Assembly: GCA_947564735.1 (NCBI GenBank)
Contig: CANOEC010000021.1
Coordinates: forward strand, 1-64,000
Length of the DNA: 64,000 nt
Direction: 5' to 3'
Origin: an uncultured Lachnospiraceae bacterium
Lineage (GTDB): Bacteria; Bacillota; Clostridia; Lachnospirales; Lachnospiraceae
Every line of letters starts with the position of its first letter. Within the stretch, counting starts at the first letter, position 1. The notes under the pieces are model-generated. The model did not search any database and was not told the origin of the DNA. It saw only the letters and a list, made by a program, of their open reading frames with translations. Shown one piece after another: positions 44,917 to 53,738 of this stretch. A program made the translations under genes and the position numbers.

Positions 44917-45273
44917 CTATGAAAGCATAATCCCAAGGAAAGACGTAATTTTTCCGTACGGATACTCCCCTTCAATCAAACCAAACTCCGGATCATAGTA
45001 TTTTCCTTCGTATAATAGCGTCCAATGCGTATACCCTTCGTATGTGTGCACCGTGAGTATGGAAAAAGGATAGGGCTGCGGATTTTTCTTGGATATCCTT
45101 GTATTTCTTTCGGCATGGACAATTCCATAGCGGTCCAGAATCTCTATCAACTGACCGATGCTGGTCGGTCCATCCGTTTTCATATCTTTTATAACCGTAT
45201 CGATTGTCTTACCGGCAATCATGGCAATACATTGTCCGCAGGTTGTAGGACTGTTTTGTCTGATGAATTCCAT
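44917..45273 (-). CDS. C39-like papain-fold protein
   Basis: A 118-residue soluble protein. QNSPTTCGQCIAMIAG carries the Gln and Cys of a papain-like site, and YTHWTLLYEGKYYDPEFG supplies the His and Asp positions, in the order of C39 or transglutaminase-like cysteine peptidases. It has no signal peptide or transporter partner, so it is not a bacteriocin exporter domain. AAAGGG precedes the ATG. It lies 47 bases downstream of the XRE/GyrI-like regulator, perhaps under its control. Confidence 0.65.
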   Translation of the reverse strand: MEFIRQNSPTTCGQCIAMIAGKTIDTVIKDMKTDGPTSIGQLIEILDRYGIVHAERNTRISKKNPQPYPFSILTVHTYEGYTHWTLLYEGKYYDPEFGLIEGEYPYGKITSFLGIMLS

Positions 45274-45320
45274 AATGTTTTCCCTTTCATGATAAATCCT
45301 GACACTTATTCAAATTCTCT

Positions 45321-46055
45321 CTAAGAAAAATTCGTAAACGCTTCCGTCTTAGACACGCTGTCTACATGGATGTAAACATCCATGCAAGTCATTCCCTTCT
45401 CCTCATAGACATACTCAAAACAGGATAAAACACCATCCCTTGGTTTTTCCTTAAAACCGTTTGCCTGCAAAAAATCCATGATGCGCTTATAGCCGTTCTG
45501 AATCCGTTCATAAGCCGCAAAAGGGTCGTAAATCGTGACAACCGCATAGTCGGCTTCCACCTGCTCTGCATATTCTACACCCGGATAGTCTGTGTAAAAT
45601 CCCTCCGGCAGAACATACGCCGCCACATATCCCCTTAAGCCGAAGCGGTTCTGTAATTCCAAAGAGACATATGGAAAATCCCATCCGATTCTCTTCGCAT
45701 CCGGTTTCAACGCAAGAAGTCCGGATTTTCTTGCCCATACATCCATGTAGGCATTGACGTCATCTTCCGGATTAGGCGTAACCATAACATACCGCCCCAT
45801 TCTAAATGGCTTCACGGTTTTAATCGCGATGGGCGAATAGATGTCATCCCGGTTGTACAATTCCTCCCGAATCAGTGCGTCCAGCTTACAGCCAAACAAA
45901 TCGCTCAACTCAATCAGCTTGTTCAGTTCGGGGACTACTTCATCCGTTTCCCACTTTGACACAGTCTGCCGCGATACCCTCATCCGCTCCGCCAACTGCT
46001 CCTGCGTGATTTTTTGCTGTTTGCGCAGAAACTGAATATTTTTCCCCAAGCTCAT
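45321..46055 (-). CDS. XRE-type regulator with GyrI-like effector domain
   Basis: A 244-residue protein. Residues about 1-65 form an XRE HTH (FLRKQQKITQEQLAERMRVS, RQTVSKWETDEVVPELNKLI). The C-terminal part (about 85-240) has GyrI-like/AraC effector-binding features (WDFPYVSLELQNRF, LPEGFYTDYPGVEYAEQVEA, DVYIHV). Such proteins bind small ligands to regulate nearby genes. It is 47 bases upstream of the C39-like gene, so the two may form an operon. Confidence 0.82.
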   Translation of the reverse strand: MSLGKNIQFLRKQQKITQEQLAERMRVSRQTVSKWETDEVVPELNKLIELSDLFGCKLDALIREELYNRDDIYSPIAIKTVKPFRMGRYVMVTPNPEDDVNAYMDVWARKSGLLALKPDAKRIGWDFPYVSLELQNRFGLRGYVAAYVLPEGFYTDYPGVEYAEQVEADYAVVTIYDPFAAYERIQNGYKRIMDFLQANGFKEKPRDGVLSCFEYVYEEKGMTCMDVYIHVDSVSKTEAFTNFS

Positions 46056-46071
46056 TGTCGCTCTTCCTTTC

Positions 46072-46392
46072 CGATATCGATTCGGGTGTCAAAAGGTGCT
46101 TTGGCGATTTTGTATAGGCAGATTGCACAAATTGCTCACGCAGTTGTTTTGCGCAGGAGATTGTGATTTTCTTCATATTCCGTTCAGTATCCAGCATTTT
46201 GCGGGCACGGATGTCCGCAAAAGCCCGAAACGAGCCCGGATGGCTCATTGAGGGCGGATGCGTCCGTCAGTCAATGTCTTGCCGGAATATGTTAGAAAAT
46301 CCATTCGACGAAGCAGACACAAGAGAGCAATTTGTGCAATCTGCCTTTTCCATTTGTACAAAGCACCTTTTGGCACCCGAATCCGATATCTG
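46072..46392. repeat. Palindromic element, family 1 copy (about 320 bp)
   Basis: Outer arms at about 46072-46104 and 46358-46392 share CGATATC, ATTCGGGTG, CAAAAGGTGCTTTG in inverted order. Inner inverted segments at about 46112-46140 and 46324-46360 carry GGCAGATTGCACAAATTGCT, which also forms the core of the element at 18983-19111. It contains no convincing gene and follows the XRE/GyrI-like start on its upstream side. Confidence 0.75.
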
Positions 46393-46571
46393 TATCAAGA
46401 CGATATTCCGTCACAATAACATTCCCCTCACACTAATCAAAAAATTGGCTATCAAACTTATTTTTCAATCTACAAATCCATACTGCCGCTACACTCTGAT
46501 TCTGACAGGATTGCCATACCAATTCCACCATATTAGAAACGCATTTATTATAAAAACTGCAACATAACGGT

Positions 46572-47315
46572 TTACAATCCGTTCGCCAAATCCTTCACCA
46601 CTTCCCCGGCAATGATTAGACCTGCCACGGACGGTACGAACGCCACGCTGCCCGACTGCCTATCCACTCCCTCTGTGGGCTTCACCGGCTCTTCTTCCGA
46701 ATACACGACTTTGAGATTCTCCACCTTTCTCTTTTTCAGTTCCCTGCGCATCACCCTTGCCAGCGGACACACCTTCGTCTCATAGATATCCGCCACCCGG
46801 AAACTGGCGGCATCAAGCTTATTTCCCGCCCCCATACTGCTGATAATGGGCACATGATACGCCTGTGCACGCAAAACAAGTTCAATCTTTGCCGTCACCG
46901 TATCCACCGCGTCCACCACATAATCATATTCTTCAAAGGGAAAGCTGTCCGCATTGTCCGGCAGAAAGAAACACTGGTGAATATGTACCTGCGCGTGTGG
47001 ATTGATATCATAAATCCGTTCCTTCATCACCTCTGTCTTGTATCTGCCTACCGTACTATGCGTGGCAATTATCTGACGATTGATATTCGAGAGACACACC
47101 CTGTCGCTGTCAATCAAATCAAACGCTCCCACACCGCTGCGCGCCAGCGCTTCGCACACATATCCGCCGACGCCGCCCACACCAAATAACGCCACGCGCG
47201 CGCCTGCAAGCCGTTCCATCGCGTCATTTCCCAGTAAAAGCTCCGTTCTGCAAAATTGTTCTGTCTCCTCTTTCCTCTTTTCTACTCCTGTTTTATCATC
47301 CATATAAATGACCAT
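46572..47315 (-). CDS. tcdA: tRNA threonylcarbamoyladenosine dehydratase TcdA
   Basis: A 247-residue ThiF/E1-like enzyme. RVALFGVGGVGGYVCEALAR is the nucleotide-binding motif, and LIDSDRVCLSNINRQ continues the E1 core. VVDAVDTVTAKIELV and the absence of the thiazole or molybdopterin partner motifs fit TcdA, which cyclises t6A37 of tRNA to ct6A using ATP. GAAAGGAC precedes the start; ATGs at 47315 and 47303 are possible. Confidence 0.88.
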   Translation of the reverse strand: MVIYMDDKTGVEKRKEETEQFCRTELLLGNDAMERLAGARVALFGVGGVGGYVCEALARSGVGAFDLIDSDRVCLSNINRQIIATHSTVGRYKTEVMKERIYDINPHAQVHIHQCFFLPDNADSFPFEEYDYVVDAVDTVTAKIELVLRAQAYHVPIISSMGAGNKLDAASFRVADIYETKVCPLARVMRRELKKRKVENLKVVYSEEEPVKPTEGVDRQSGSVAFVPSVAGLIIAGEVVKDLANGL

Positions 47316-47514
47316 GTCCTTTCTCGTTCTGCAAAAATTTTTTTACATTCCAGCCCGCATAATCTGGCTATGCAAATCATACACTTTTCCCGCCTGTCAT
47401 GAAATGTCTCCATATTACCTAAACAATAATATGTCGGCGCTATAGAGTCAATATATGATTCGGACTTCCATTCAATTGAACTGCAAACCAGACAAATGAA
47501 CTGCAACGAACATA

Positions 47515-47543
47515 TTGTCAACTTTTTTAAAAGGCGTTATACT
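47515..47543 (+). promoter_or_regulatory. Sigma-A-type promoter for the FprA flavoprotein gene
   Basis: TTGTCA at 47515-47520, a 17-base spacer and TATACT at 47538-47543 form a close match to the housekeeping consensus, about 100 bases upstream of the start codon. Confidence 0.75.
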
Positions 47544-47641
47544 AATAGAGCGTTGCGGAGAAAACTGCTAAAACGGCTTCCTAAAACTCCGCCGCAAATC
47601 TGAATCGGAAAATTTGAACAAAATGAAGAAGGAGAATGATT

Positions 47642-48799
47642 ATGCAGATAACAAAAGACATTCATTACATAGGCGTAAACGACCATGACATTGACCTTTT
47701 TGAAGGTCAATACATCGTAGAAAACGGAATGGCATACAACTCATATGTCATCATGGACGACAAGATTGCCGTTATGGATACGGTAGATACGCATTTCGGC
47801 AGTGAATGGATGCAGAATTTGAAAAAAGTACTTGGCATACGCACGCCGGACTACCTAATCATCCAGCATATGGAGCCGGATCACTCCGCGAACATCGACG
47901 TATTTGTCAAAGAATATCCAGAAGCATTGATTGTCGCTTCCGCGCCGGCATTTAACATGATGCGCCAGTTCTTCGGTACGGATTATGCCGACAGGCGCCA
48001 GATTATCAAAGACGGGGACACACTTGCCCTCGGCGCACATACGTTACAGTTTGTCGCCGCACCAATGGTGCACTGGCCAGAAGTCATGGTTACCTACGAC
48101 ACGCTCGATAAAGTGCTCTTCTCAGCCGACGGTTTCGGCAAATTCGGTGCATTAGATGCCGATGAAGACTGGGCTTGCGAGGCACGCCGCTACTATTTCG
48201 GCATCGTTGGCAAGTACGGTATGCAGGTACAGAATCTGTTAAAAAAGGCTACCGCCCTCGACATACAGACAATCTGTCCTTTGCACGGACCGATTTTAAA
48301 AGAAAATTTGGAATATTATGTTAACCTGTATCAGACTTGGTCCTCCTACGGCGTGGAATCTGAAGGCGTGATGATTGCCTACACTTCCGTCTATGGCAAT
48401 ACAAAAGCCGCCGCTGAGCTTCTTGCCAAAAAACTGACCGAAAAAGGCTGCCCGAAGGTTGTCGTTGCAGACCTTGCCCGTGAGGACATGGCTGAATGTG
48501 TGGAAGATGCATTCCGTTATGGTAAACTGGTGCTCGCCACCACTACCTACAACACGGAAATGTTTCCTTTCATGCGGGAATTTATTAACGAGCTGGTAGA
48601 GCGCAGTTACCAGAACCGCACCATCGCACTGATGGAGAACGGCTCATGGGCGCCTATGGCGGCGAAGGCTATGAGAGCGAAATTAGAAGTCTGCAAAAAC
48701 ATTACCTTTACGGAAAATACCGTACAAATCCGTTCTTCCATGAATGAGGAAAATAAAGCGCAGATTGAAGCGCTTGCCGAAGAACTGTGCAGCGCATAA
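47642..48799 (+). CDS. FprA-type A-class flavoprotein (flavodiiron)
   Basis: A 385-residue cytoplasmic protein. The N-terminal metallo-beta-lactamase domain holds the diiron ligands in IIQHMEPDHSANID and later His-rich positions (MVHWPEV, LHGP). The C-terminal flavodoxin domain (from about 245) begins IAYTSVYGNTKAAAELLA, the FMN phosphate loop. Flavodiiron proteins reduce O2 or NO to protect anaerobes from oxidative or nitrosative stress. The ATG at 47642 is chosen because AAGGAG is seven bases upstream. A strong promoter and a downstream terminator frame it as a single-gene unit. Confidence 0.93.
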   Translation: MQITKDIHYIGVNDHDIDLFEGQYIVENGMAYNSYVIMDDKIAVMDTVDTHFGSEWMQNLKKVLGIRTPDYLIIQHMEPDHSANIDVFVKEYPEALIVASAPAFNMMRQFFGTDYADRRQIIKDGDTLALGAHTLQFVAAPMVHWPEVMVTYDTLDKVLFSADGFGKFGALDADEDWACEARRYYFGIVGKYGMQVQNLLKKATALDIQTICPLHGPILKENLEYYVNLYQTWSSYGVESEGVMIAYTSVYGNTKAAAELLAKKLTEKGCPKVVVADLAREDMAECVEDAFRYGKLVLATTTYNTEMFPFMREFINELVERSYQNRTIALMENGSWAPMAAKAMRAKLEVCKNITFTENTVQIRSSMNEENKAQIEALAEELCSA

Positions 48800-48840
48800 C
48801 AGACAAAATATGTGTACGGAAAAGTAATCAGTTAGAAAAA

Positions 48841-48874
48841 GCGGGACAGCCTTGCGCCAATGTCCCGCTTTTTT
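48841..48874 (+). terminator. Rho-independent terminator after the flavoprotein gene
   Basis: GCGGGACA (48841-48848) pairs with TGTCCCGC (48861-48868) and a run of six T follows. It ends the plus-strand FprA transcript and may also act for the convergent GNAT gene. Confidence 0.85.
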
Positions 48875-48884
48875 CCTCCACATC

Positions 48885-49304
48885 CTACTTCTTCTTCCAC
48901 ATCGTCATCCCGTCGCCCGATTCATCATTGGGACGTCTTTTAAAACCTATTTTTTCATAAAAAGGCTCTTTTCCCTTTGCCGCCCCCAGAATGAACATGA
49001 TCCGTTCCTCCTCATGTGCACTCTCCATCGTCGTGTTAATTAGCATTTCCACGATTCTCCTGCCAATTCCCCTGCCTTGGTACTCCGGGCGTACAAGCAC
49101 ATCTCCCAGATAAGCCGTATAACCAAAATCAAATAACATCCTGCCCATGCCGACAATCTTCTCGTCGTCCCTTACCGCCACAAGAAACGTCGTATGCGCA
49201 ATTCCCCGTGTCGCCTGTCCCTCCGTGATCGGACGCCAGCCGACGCTTAGGCGCATCTCATTGTATTCTTCTCCTGTCATCTTACTCGTATAATGTAAAC
49301 TCAT
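48885..49304 (-). CDS. GNAT-family N-acetyltransferase
   Basis: A 139-residue protein with the GNAT fold: VAVRDDEKIVGMGRM (beta strands), VRPEYQGRGIGRRIVEML with the acetyl-CoA Q/RxxGxG/A loop, and AKGKEPFYEKIGFKRRP near the end. It transfers acetyl from acetyl-CoA to an amine; substrate unknown. Convergent with the flavoprotein gene. Confidence 0.88.
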   Translation of the reverse strand: MSLHYTSKMTGEEYNEMRLSVGWRPITEGQATRGIAHTTFLVAVRDDEKIVGMGRMLFDFGYTAYLGDVLVRPEYQGRGIGRRIVEMLINTTMESAHEEERIMFILGAAKGKEPFYEKIGFKRRPNDESGDGMTMWKKK

Positions 49305-49398
49305 AATCCAATATCTTCTTTCTGTCTGCTCTATTTTATCTGCTTTATTTTGTCTGCCCTATTTATGACAATGCCCTGTTTGTGCTCGCCTTACAGTA

Positions 49399-49447
49399 CA
49401 AGAAAATCGCTTCGCGATTATCTTGGGAAGAATGCAGAGCATTCTTC
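49399..49447. repeat. Double-hairpin repeat, family 3 copy B
   Basis: CAAGAAAATCGC and GCGATTATCTTG (49399-49410 and 49414-49425, one mismatch) form the first hairpin, and GAAGAATGC/GCATTCTTC (49427-49447) the second. Same order, spacing and outer sequences as 43117-43169. Confidence 0.7.
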
Positions 49448-49479
49448 CGCGCTATGGAGGGATTTCCTATACAATAAAT

Positions 49480-49498
49480 AACGATACGTCCTATCGTT
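49480..49498 (-). terminator. Hairpin just after the HAD gene
   Basis: AACGATA and TATCGTT pair around a five-base loop, a few bases past the stop at 49502. The following T-run on the minus strand is weak (ATTTATT), so termination may be inefficient. Confidence 0.4.
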
Positions 49499-49501
49499 TA
49501 T

Positions 49502-50107
49502 CTACGCATCCACACCAAGCTTCTTTAACTCCGCAACCGCCTGCTCTTTATTCACAAAATGAATCGTATGGATTCCGAACTTCTCTGCACCTGTCAGATT
49601 CGCCGGCGTATCATCCATGAAAACACACTCCTCCGGTATCAACTGGTAACGGTCAATCAGGAGCTGATAGATTTCCGGCATCGGTTTAATAACCTTCTCT
49701 TGATAGGAGAGAATACCGCCGTCCATATAAGGGATGAAATCAAGGGCTTCGGCACAGTCCGACTCTGCCTTTTTAGAAAAATTTGACAGATAGAGCGTGC
49801 GGTACCCTTTGCTCTTTAAATCCTGTATCCACGGGATCGCATACTCGTTACGAACGACCATCGTTCCGACATGGGCAAGCACCTTACGGATATCCTGTGC
49901 AATCTCCGGGTCATTTCCTACAAATTTCTCCATGAGTTCTTCTTCTCCCATGACGCCCCTGTCAACCTCGTTCCAAAGCGGATTTCTGACAGTCGCAGCG
50001 GCAATCCGTTCCACCATTGCATCGTCATATCCAAACCCTGCAAAATGTTCCCTCCAGTCAAAATCGGCAAGCACGTTGCCGATGTCAAATATAATCGTCG
50101 TAATCAT
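49502..50107 (-). CDS. HAD-family hydrolase (YihX-like phosphatase)
   Basis: A 201-residue protein from the ATG at 50107. IIFDIGNVLADFDW has the motif I nucleophile but GN in place of DG, as in the YihX subgroup. TLYLSNFSKKAE is motif II and CVFMDDTPANLTGAEKFG motif IV. These enzymes dephosphorylate small sugar phosphates. An upstream in-frame extension to 50218 is not supported. GGAGAG precedes the ATG. Confidence 0.85.
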   Translation of the reverse strand: MITTIIFDIGNVLADFDWREHFAGFGYDDAMVERIAAATVRNPLWNEVDRGVMGEEELMEKFVGNDPEIAQDIRKVLAHVGTMVVRNEYAIPWIQDLKSKGYRTLYLSNFSKKAESDCAEALDFIPYMDGGILSYQEKVIKPMPEIYQLLIDRYQLIPEECVFMDDTPANLTGAEKFGIHTIHFVNKEQAVAELKKLGVDA

Positions 50108-50198
50108 ATGTCTCTCCATCCATTCATAGTCTTTTATAATATCATAGAAGCTGTGCGGGAAATACTTCCTATATGTTTTGTCCACAACAAAGACATTT

Positions 50199-51080
50199 TC
50201 ACTCATACAGCAGTGCAAGCATATTTCTCGCCGCCGCAGACAGCGGATTCTTCGGATTCGTCACCAAACTGAAATGTCTTTTCGGGATAATCACATTAAA
50301 ACGCAGCTCAAACAGCCTGCCGTCCTCCAGATACTCCTTTGCAAAATCCCGCACCACGCAGCCAACCCCCAGATTACGCAGTGCAAACTGCACAATCATA
50401 TCACTGGTGGCAAGCTCAAATTCCGGCTGAATCTTAACACCGCTTTTTAGCAAAAAAGCATCCATATAATTTCTCGTGCTGGTAATGCCTTCCAGATAAA
50501 TAATAGGCATTTTTTCCAGTTCCTGCAAGTCCAACATACGGTTTTTGTACTGGATAAATCGCCGCCCCGCCACAAAAACATCCTCTATCTCCCGGACATT
50601 CACCGCTTTCAGCCCGCCCTTATTTTCAAAGGGTGTACTGACCACACCAAAATCAATCTTATTCTCCTGCAAATTCGCAAGCGTTTCCGGCGTGGGCGCA
50701 TTACTGACCACCACCTTGATATGTGGATATTTCTCATGAAACCGTTCCAAATACGGAAGCAGATAAAACTGCAGCGTCATATCGCTGGCGCCAATATGGA
50801 TTTCTCCCAGCTCCAGATTGAGCATCTGCTGAAGTCTCTGCTCTCCCAGAGCAATCTGTTCATATCCTTTACATACATAGTGAAAGAGCAGTTCGCCTTC
50901 CCCCGTCAGCCGTACGCCCTTCGACGCTCTGGTAAAAAGCTTTGTGCCTAAAGCCGTCTCAAGCTGTTTCACGCACTGGCTGACCGCCGGCTGCGAAATA
51001 TTCAACTCCTTCGCAGCCACCGTCAAACTCCCCGCTCTCGCCACATGATAGAATACCTTGTAATATTCTAAGTTATTCAT
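50199..51080 (-). CDS. LysR-family transcriptional regulator
   Basis: A 293-residue regulator: N-terminal winged HTH (VFYHVARAGSLTVAAKELNI, SQPAVSQCVKQLETALGTKL) and a C-terminal substrate-binding fold (LGEIHIGASDMTLQFYLLPY onward). Typical LysR length. A target is not evident; the adjacent SDR gene on the same strand is about 150 bases upstream, separated by a fragment of the family 1 repeat. Confidence 0.88.
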   Translation of the reverse strand: MNNLEYYKVFYHVARAGSLTVAAKELNISQPAVSQCVKQLETALGTKLFTRASKGVRLTGEGELLFHYVCKGYEQIALGEQRLQQMLNLELGEIHIGASDMTLQFYLLPYLERFHEKYPHIKVVVSNAPTPETLANLQENKIDFGVVSTPFENKGGLKAVNVREIEDVFVAGRRFIQYKNRMLDLQELEKMPIIYLEGITSTRNYMDAFLLKSGVKIQPEFELATSDMIVQFALRNLGVGCVVRDFAKEYLEDGRLFELRFNVIIPKRHFSLVTNPKNPLSAAARNMLALLYE

Positions 51081-51168
51081 AGTTTACATAACTTCTCCGC
51101 TTCGCAACTCTTCCATAATAGAAGACTTTTGCCATACTTATTTATAGTATGCGCCTTTCATCTGCACA

Positions 51169-51192
51169 GAACACCTTTTGACCCCAACATCA
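51169..51192. repeat. Fragment of family 1 palindromic element
   Basis: CACCTTTTGACCCCAACATC is the arm sequence of the family 1 element (compare right arm at 19076-19111 and 46358-46392). No partner arm is nearby, so it is a solo remnant. Confidence 0.55.
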
Positions 51193-51236
51193 TCCCGTAC
51201 AATAAAATAGTAGCAAAGCACATACTGTTTCTTTCG

Positions 51237-51983
51237 TCAGCTTCTTGCCAGCCCGTCCACATGCAGCACTTCGCCGCTGATATATGAAGCATTGTCGGAA
51301 GCTAAGAATACAAAAGCATTCGCGATATCCTCCGGCTGTCCCATACGTCGCAGCGGAATCTGCGCAATCATCGGGTCAATGACTTCTTTCGGCACACTGC
51401 GCATCATGTCGGTGTAGGTAATGCCGGGCGCAACAGCATTGACACGGATTCCCTTCGGTCCCAACTCTCTGGCAAGCGATAACGTAAACCCGTTGACCGC
51501 GAACTTCGACGTAGGATAGGCAATACCCGCCGGCTGCCCGTATACACTCACCATAGATGACGTGTTTAGGATGACGCCATATCCTGCCGCAATCATGTGT
51601 TCACTCGCCGCCTTTGAACAGTTGAATACGCCTTTAATATTTAAATCCATGACTTTCGTAAAAGTCTCTTCCGTATATTGTGTAAAGGGTGTACTCTCAG
51701 ACACACCCGCATTATTGACCAGAATGTCTATCTTTCCGTATTTACCTGCCACATCATCGAATGCTGCTTTCACCGCCGCATAATCGGATAAATCCGGGAA
51801 AATGCCTTCCACCTTCGCATCCGGATACGTCTCCTTTAGCTTCGCCACTGCTTTGTCTGCCGTCTCCTGCCTGCTGGCACATAAAACGACCGCCGCACCC
51901 TCTTTGACAAAAGCCTCAACAGTTGCATACCCGATTCCCCTGCTTCCGCCTGTTACGATAGCAACCTTATTCTCTAACAGCAT
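51237..51983 (-). CDS. Short-chain dehydrogenase/reductase (FabG-like)
   Basis: A 248-residue SDR: VAIVTGGSRGIGYATVEAFV is the cofactor-binding loop, VNNAG the structural motif, and the catalytic Ser, Tyr and Lys lie in LNTSSMVSVYGQPAGIAYPTSKFA. MRSVPKEVIDPMIAQIPLRR and the C-terminal HVDGLA ending are typical. AAGGAGG precedes the ATG at 51983. NAD(P)H-dependent ketone/alcohol oxidoreductase; exact substrate not deducible. Confidence 0.86.
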   Translation of the reverse strand: MLLENKVAIVTGGSRGIGYATVEAFVKEGAAVVLCASRQETADKAVAKLKETYPDAKVEGIFPDLSDYAAVKAAFDDVAGKYGKIDILVNNAGVSESTPFTQYTEETFTKVMDLNIKGVFNCSKAASEHMIAAGYGVILNTSSMVSVYGQPAGIAYPTSKFAVNGFTLSLARELGPKGIRVNAVAPGITYTDMMRSVPKEVIDPMIAQIPLRRMGQPEDIANAFVFLASDNASYISGEVLHVDGLARS

Positions 51984-52152
51984 AAAAATTCCTCCTTCAC
52001 TCGTCAGCTCTCCGCCGACACTCAAAATATTATTATACCCCATAAATCATAATAGCCGGGCTTGCGTCTATTGTACCACAAAACATGCTGACAAGACATT
52101 AGTTCTGTTGAAAATTTACCGCTGAAAAAACAAACCGAAGAATCCGTGCGCT

Positions 52153-52190
52153 AAAAAGGGACAGTGTCTTTTTAACTCATCCACTGTCCC
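52153..52190 (-). terminator. Rho-independent terminator of purA
   Basis: On the minus strand GGGACAGTG and CACTGTCCC (52190-52182 and 52166-52158) pair and are followed by five T. It lies 15 bases after the purA stop. Confidence 0.85.
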
Positions 52191-52204
52191 ATACAGTTGC
52201 CTAT

Positions 52205-53497
52205 CTATTTTTTCAATGGGCTCTCTCTGTAAATAATATCTTCCCTTCCCGGTCCGTTAGAAACCATCGTAATCGGGTAACCAATCTGTTCCTCGATAAA
52301 CTCCACGTATTTACGGCAGTTCTCCGGTAATTCCTCATATGATTTTATACCGCGGATATCACATTTCCACCCCGGCAGCTTTTTAAGCACCGGTTTCGCT
52401 TTCTCCAGCTTGCAGGTAACCGGGAAATCCGTCGTCACCTCTCCGTCTACTTCATATCCGACACAGACCGGTATTTCATCCAGATAGCCAAGTACATCGA
52501 GCACCGTAAATGCAACATCTGTCGCCCCCTGCAGACGGCATCCGTATTTGGAAGCAACACAGTCAAACCAGCCCATACGCCGTGGACGACCTGTTGTTGC
52601 GCCAAATTCACCGCCATCTCCGCCTCTGCACCGAAGCTCATCTGCCTCATCCCCAAAAATTTCCGACACGAATGCGCCTGCCCCCACCGCAGAAGAATAT
52701 GCCTTACATACCGTAATAATCTCCTTAATCTCGTATGGCGGCAGTCCTGCACCAATTGCACCGAAGGCTGCCAGTGTGGAAGAAGATGTCACCATCGGGT
52801 AAATACCATGATCCGGATCTTTGAGCGTACCAAGCTGACCCTCTAGGAGAATTGTCTTTCCCTCTTTCAGCGCACGGTCTAAATATGCCGATACATCGCA
52901 CACATAAGGCGCAATCATCTCTCTATACTCATGCAGTGTGTGAAGCAGCTCTTCCGGCACGATCAGCGGCTTATGGTATAAATGTTCTAAAATCACATTC
53001 TTTGTCTCGCAGATGCGCGCAACCTTGTCTATTAACAATTCATCATCGAAAAGCTCACTCACCTGAAAACCAATCTTCGCATATTTATCGGAATAAAACG
53101 GGGCAATCCCGGATTTCGTGGAACCAAACGACTTGCCGCCCAAGCGCTCCTCCTCGTACTGGTCAAACAAAATATGATACGGCATAACCATCTGACATCT
53201 GTCAGATACGAGAATCTTTGGCATCGGCACATTTCTGTCCGTAATCGACTGAATCTCGTTAAACAGAAGTGGAATATTAAGTGCCACGCCGTTGCCGATA
53301 ATGCTGGTCGTATGCCCGTAAAATACCCCCGACGGCAATGTATGGAGAGCAAATTTACCATAACTGTTGACAATTGTATGTCCTGCATTTGCGCCGCCTT
53401 GAAAACGTACGATGATATCCGCTTTTTCAGCCAGCATATCCGTAATCTTACCTTTTCCCTCATCTCCCCAGTTCGCACCTACAACTGCTTTTACCAC
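52205..53497 (-). CDS. purA: Adenylosuccinate synthetase PurA
   Basis: A 430-residue enzyme of purine synthesis that joins IMP and aspartate with GTP. GANWGDEGKGKITDMLAEKA holds the P-loop and catalytic Asp, GGANAGHTIV the IMP site, and TTGRPRRMGWFD the C-terminal signature. Start is a GTG with AAGGAGG seven bases upstream. It has its own terminator and appears monocistronic. Confidence 0.95.
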   Translation of the reverse strand: MVKAVVGANWGDEGKGKITDMLAEKADIIVRFQGGANAGHTIVNSYGKFALHTLPSGVFYGHTTSIIGNGVALNIPLLFNEIQSITDRNVPMPKILVSDRCQMVMPYHILFDQYEEERLGGKSFGSTKSGIAPFYSDKYAKIGFQVSELFDDELLIDKVARICETKNVILEHLYHKPLIVPEELLHTLHEYREMIAPYVCDVSAYLDRALKEGKTILLEGQLGTLKDPDHGIYPMVTSSSTLAAFGAIGAGLPPYEIKEIITVCKAYSSAVGAGAFVSEIFGDEADELRCRGGDGGEFGATTGRPRRMGWFDCVASKYGCRLQGATDVAFTVLDVLGYLDEIPVCVGYEVDGEVTTDFPVTCKLEKAKPVLKKLPGWKCDIRGIKSYEELPENCRKYVEFIEEQIGYPITMVSNGPGREDIIYRESPLKK

Positions 53498-53608
53498 TGT
53501 AATTCCTCCTTTTTCTTCCCACAGATTTTCCGCATATCATCAAGTTTACCCAATATGCCGATTTTTCTGCACCCTTACTTTATGAATCCAAGCCTTCACT
53601 TCATGATA

Positions 53609-53639
53609 AAACGGACGGTGTAAAAAACTCCGTCCGTTT
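53609..53639 (-). terminator. Hairpin between the GH39-GH43 gene and purA
   Basis: AAACGGACGG and CCGTCCGTTT form a 10-bp stem. T residues within the stem and just after it make it a plausible terminator of the upstream hydrolase transcript. Confidence 0.6.
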
Positions 53640-53738
53640 CTTACTGTATGATTATACAGCACAATTTAGCATAAGTAAAATCAATATTTATTATATGTTC
53701 TATAACTTGTGATTATATCGCTGCAACAAAACTATGTC

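Noticed and set aside
52100-52204. Possible riboswitch near purA
   Set aside because: The structure is downstream of the gene and is a simple terminator; no purine-aptamer pattern seen upstream.
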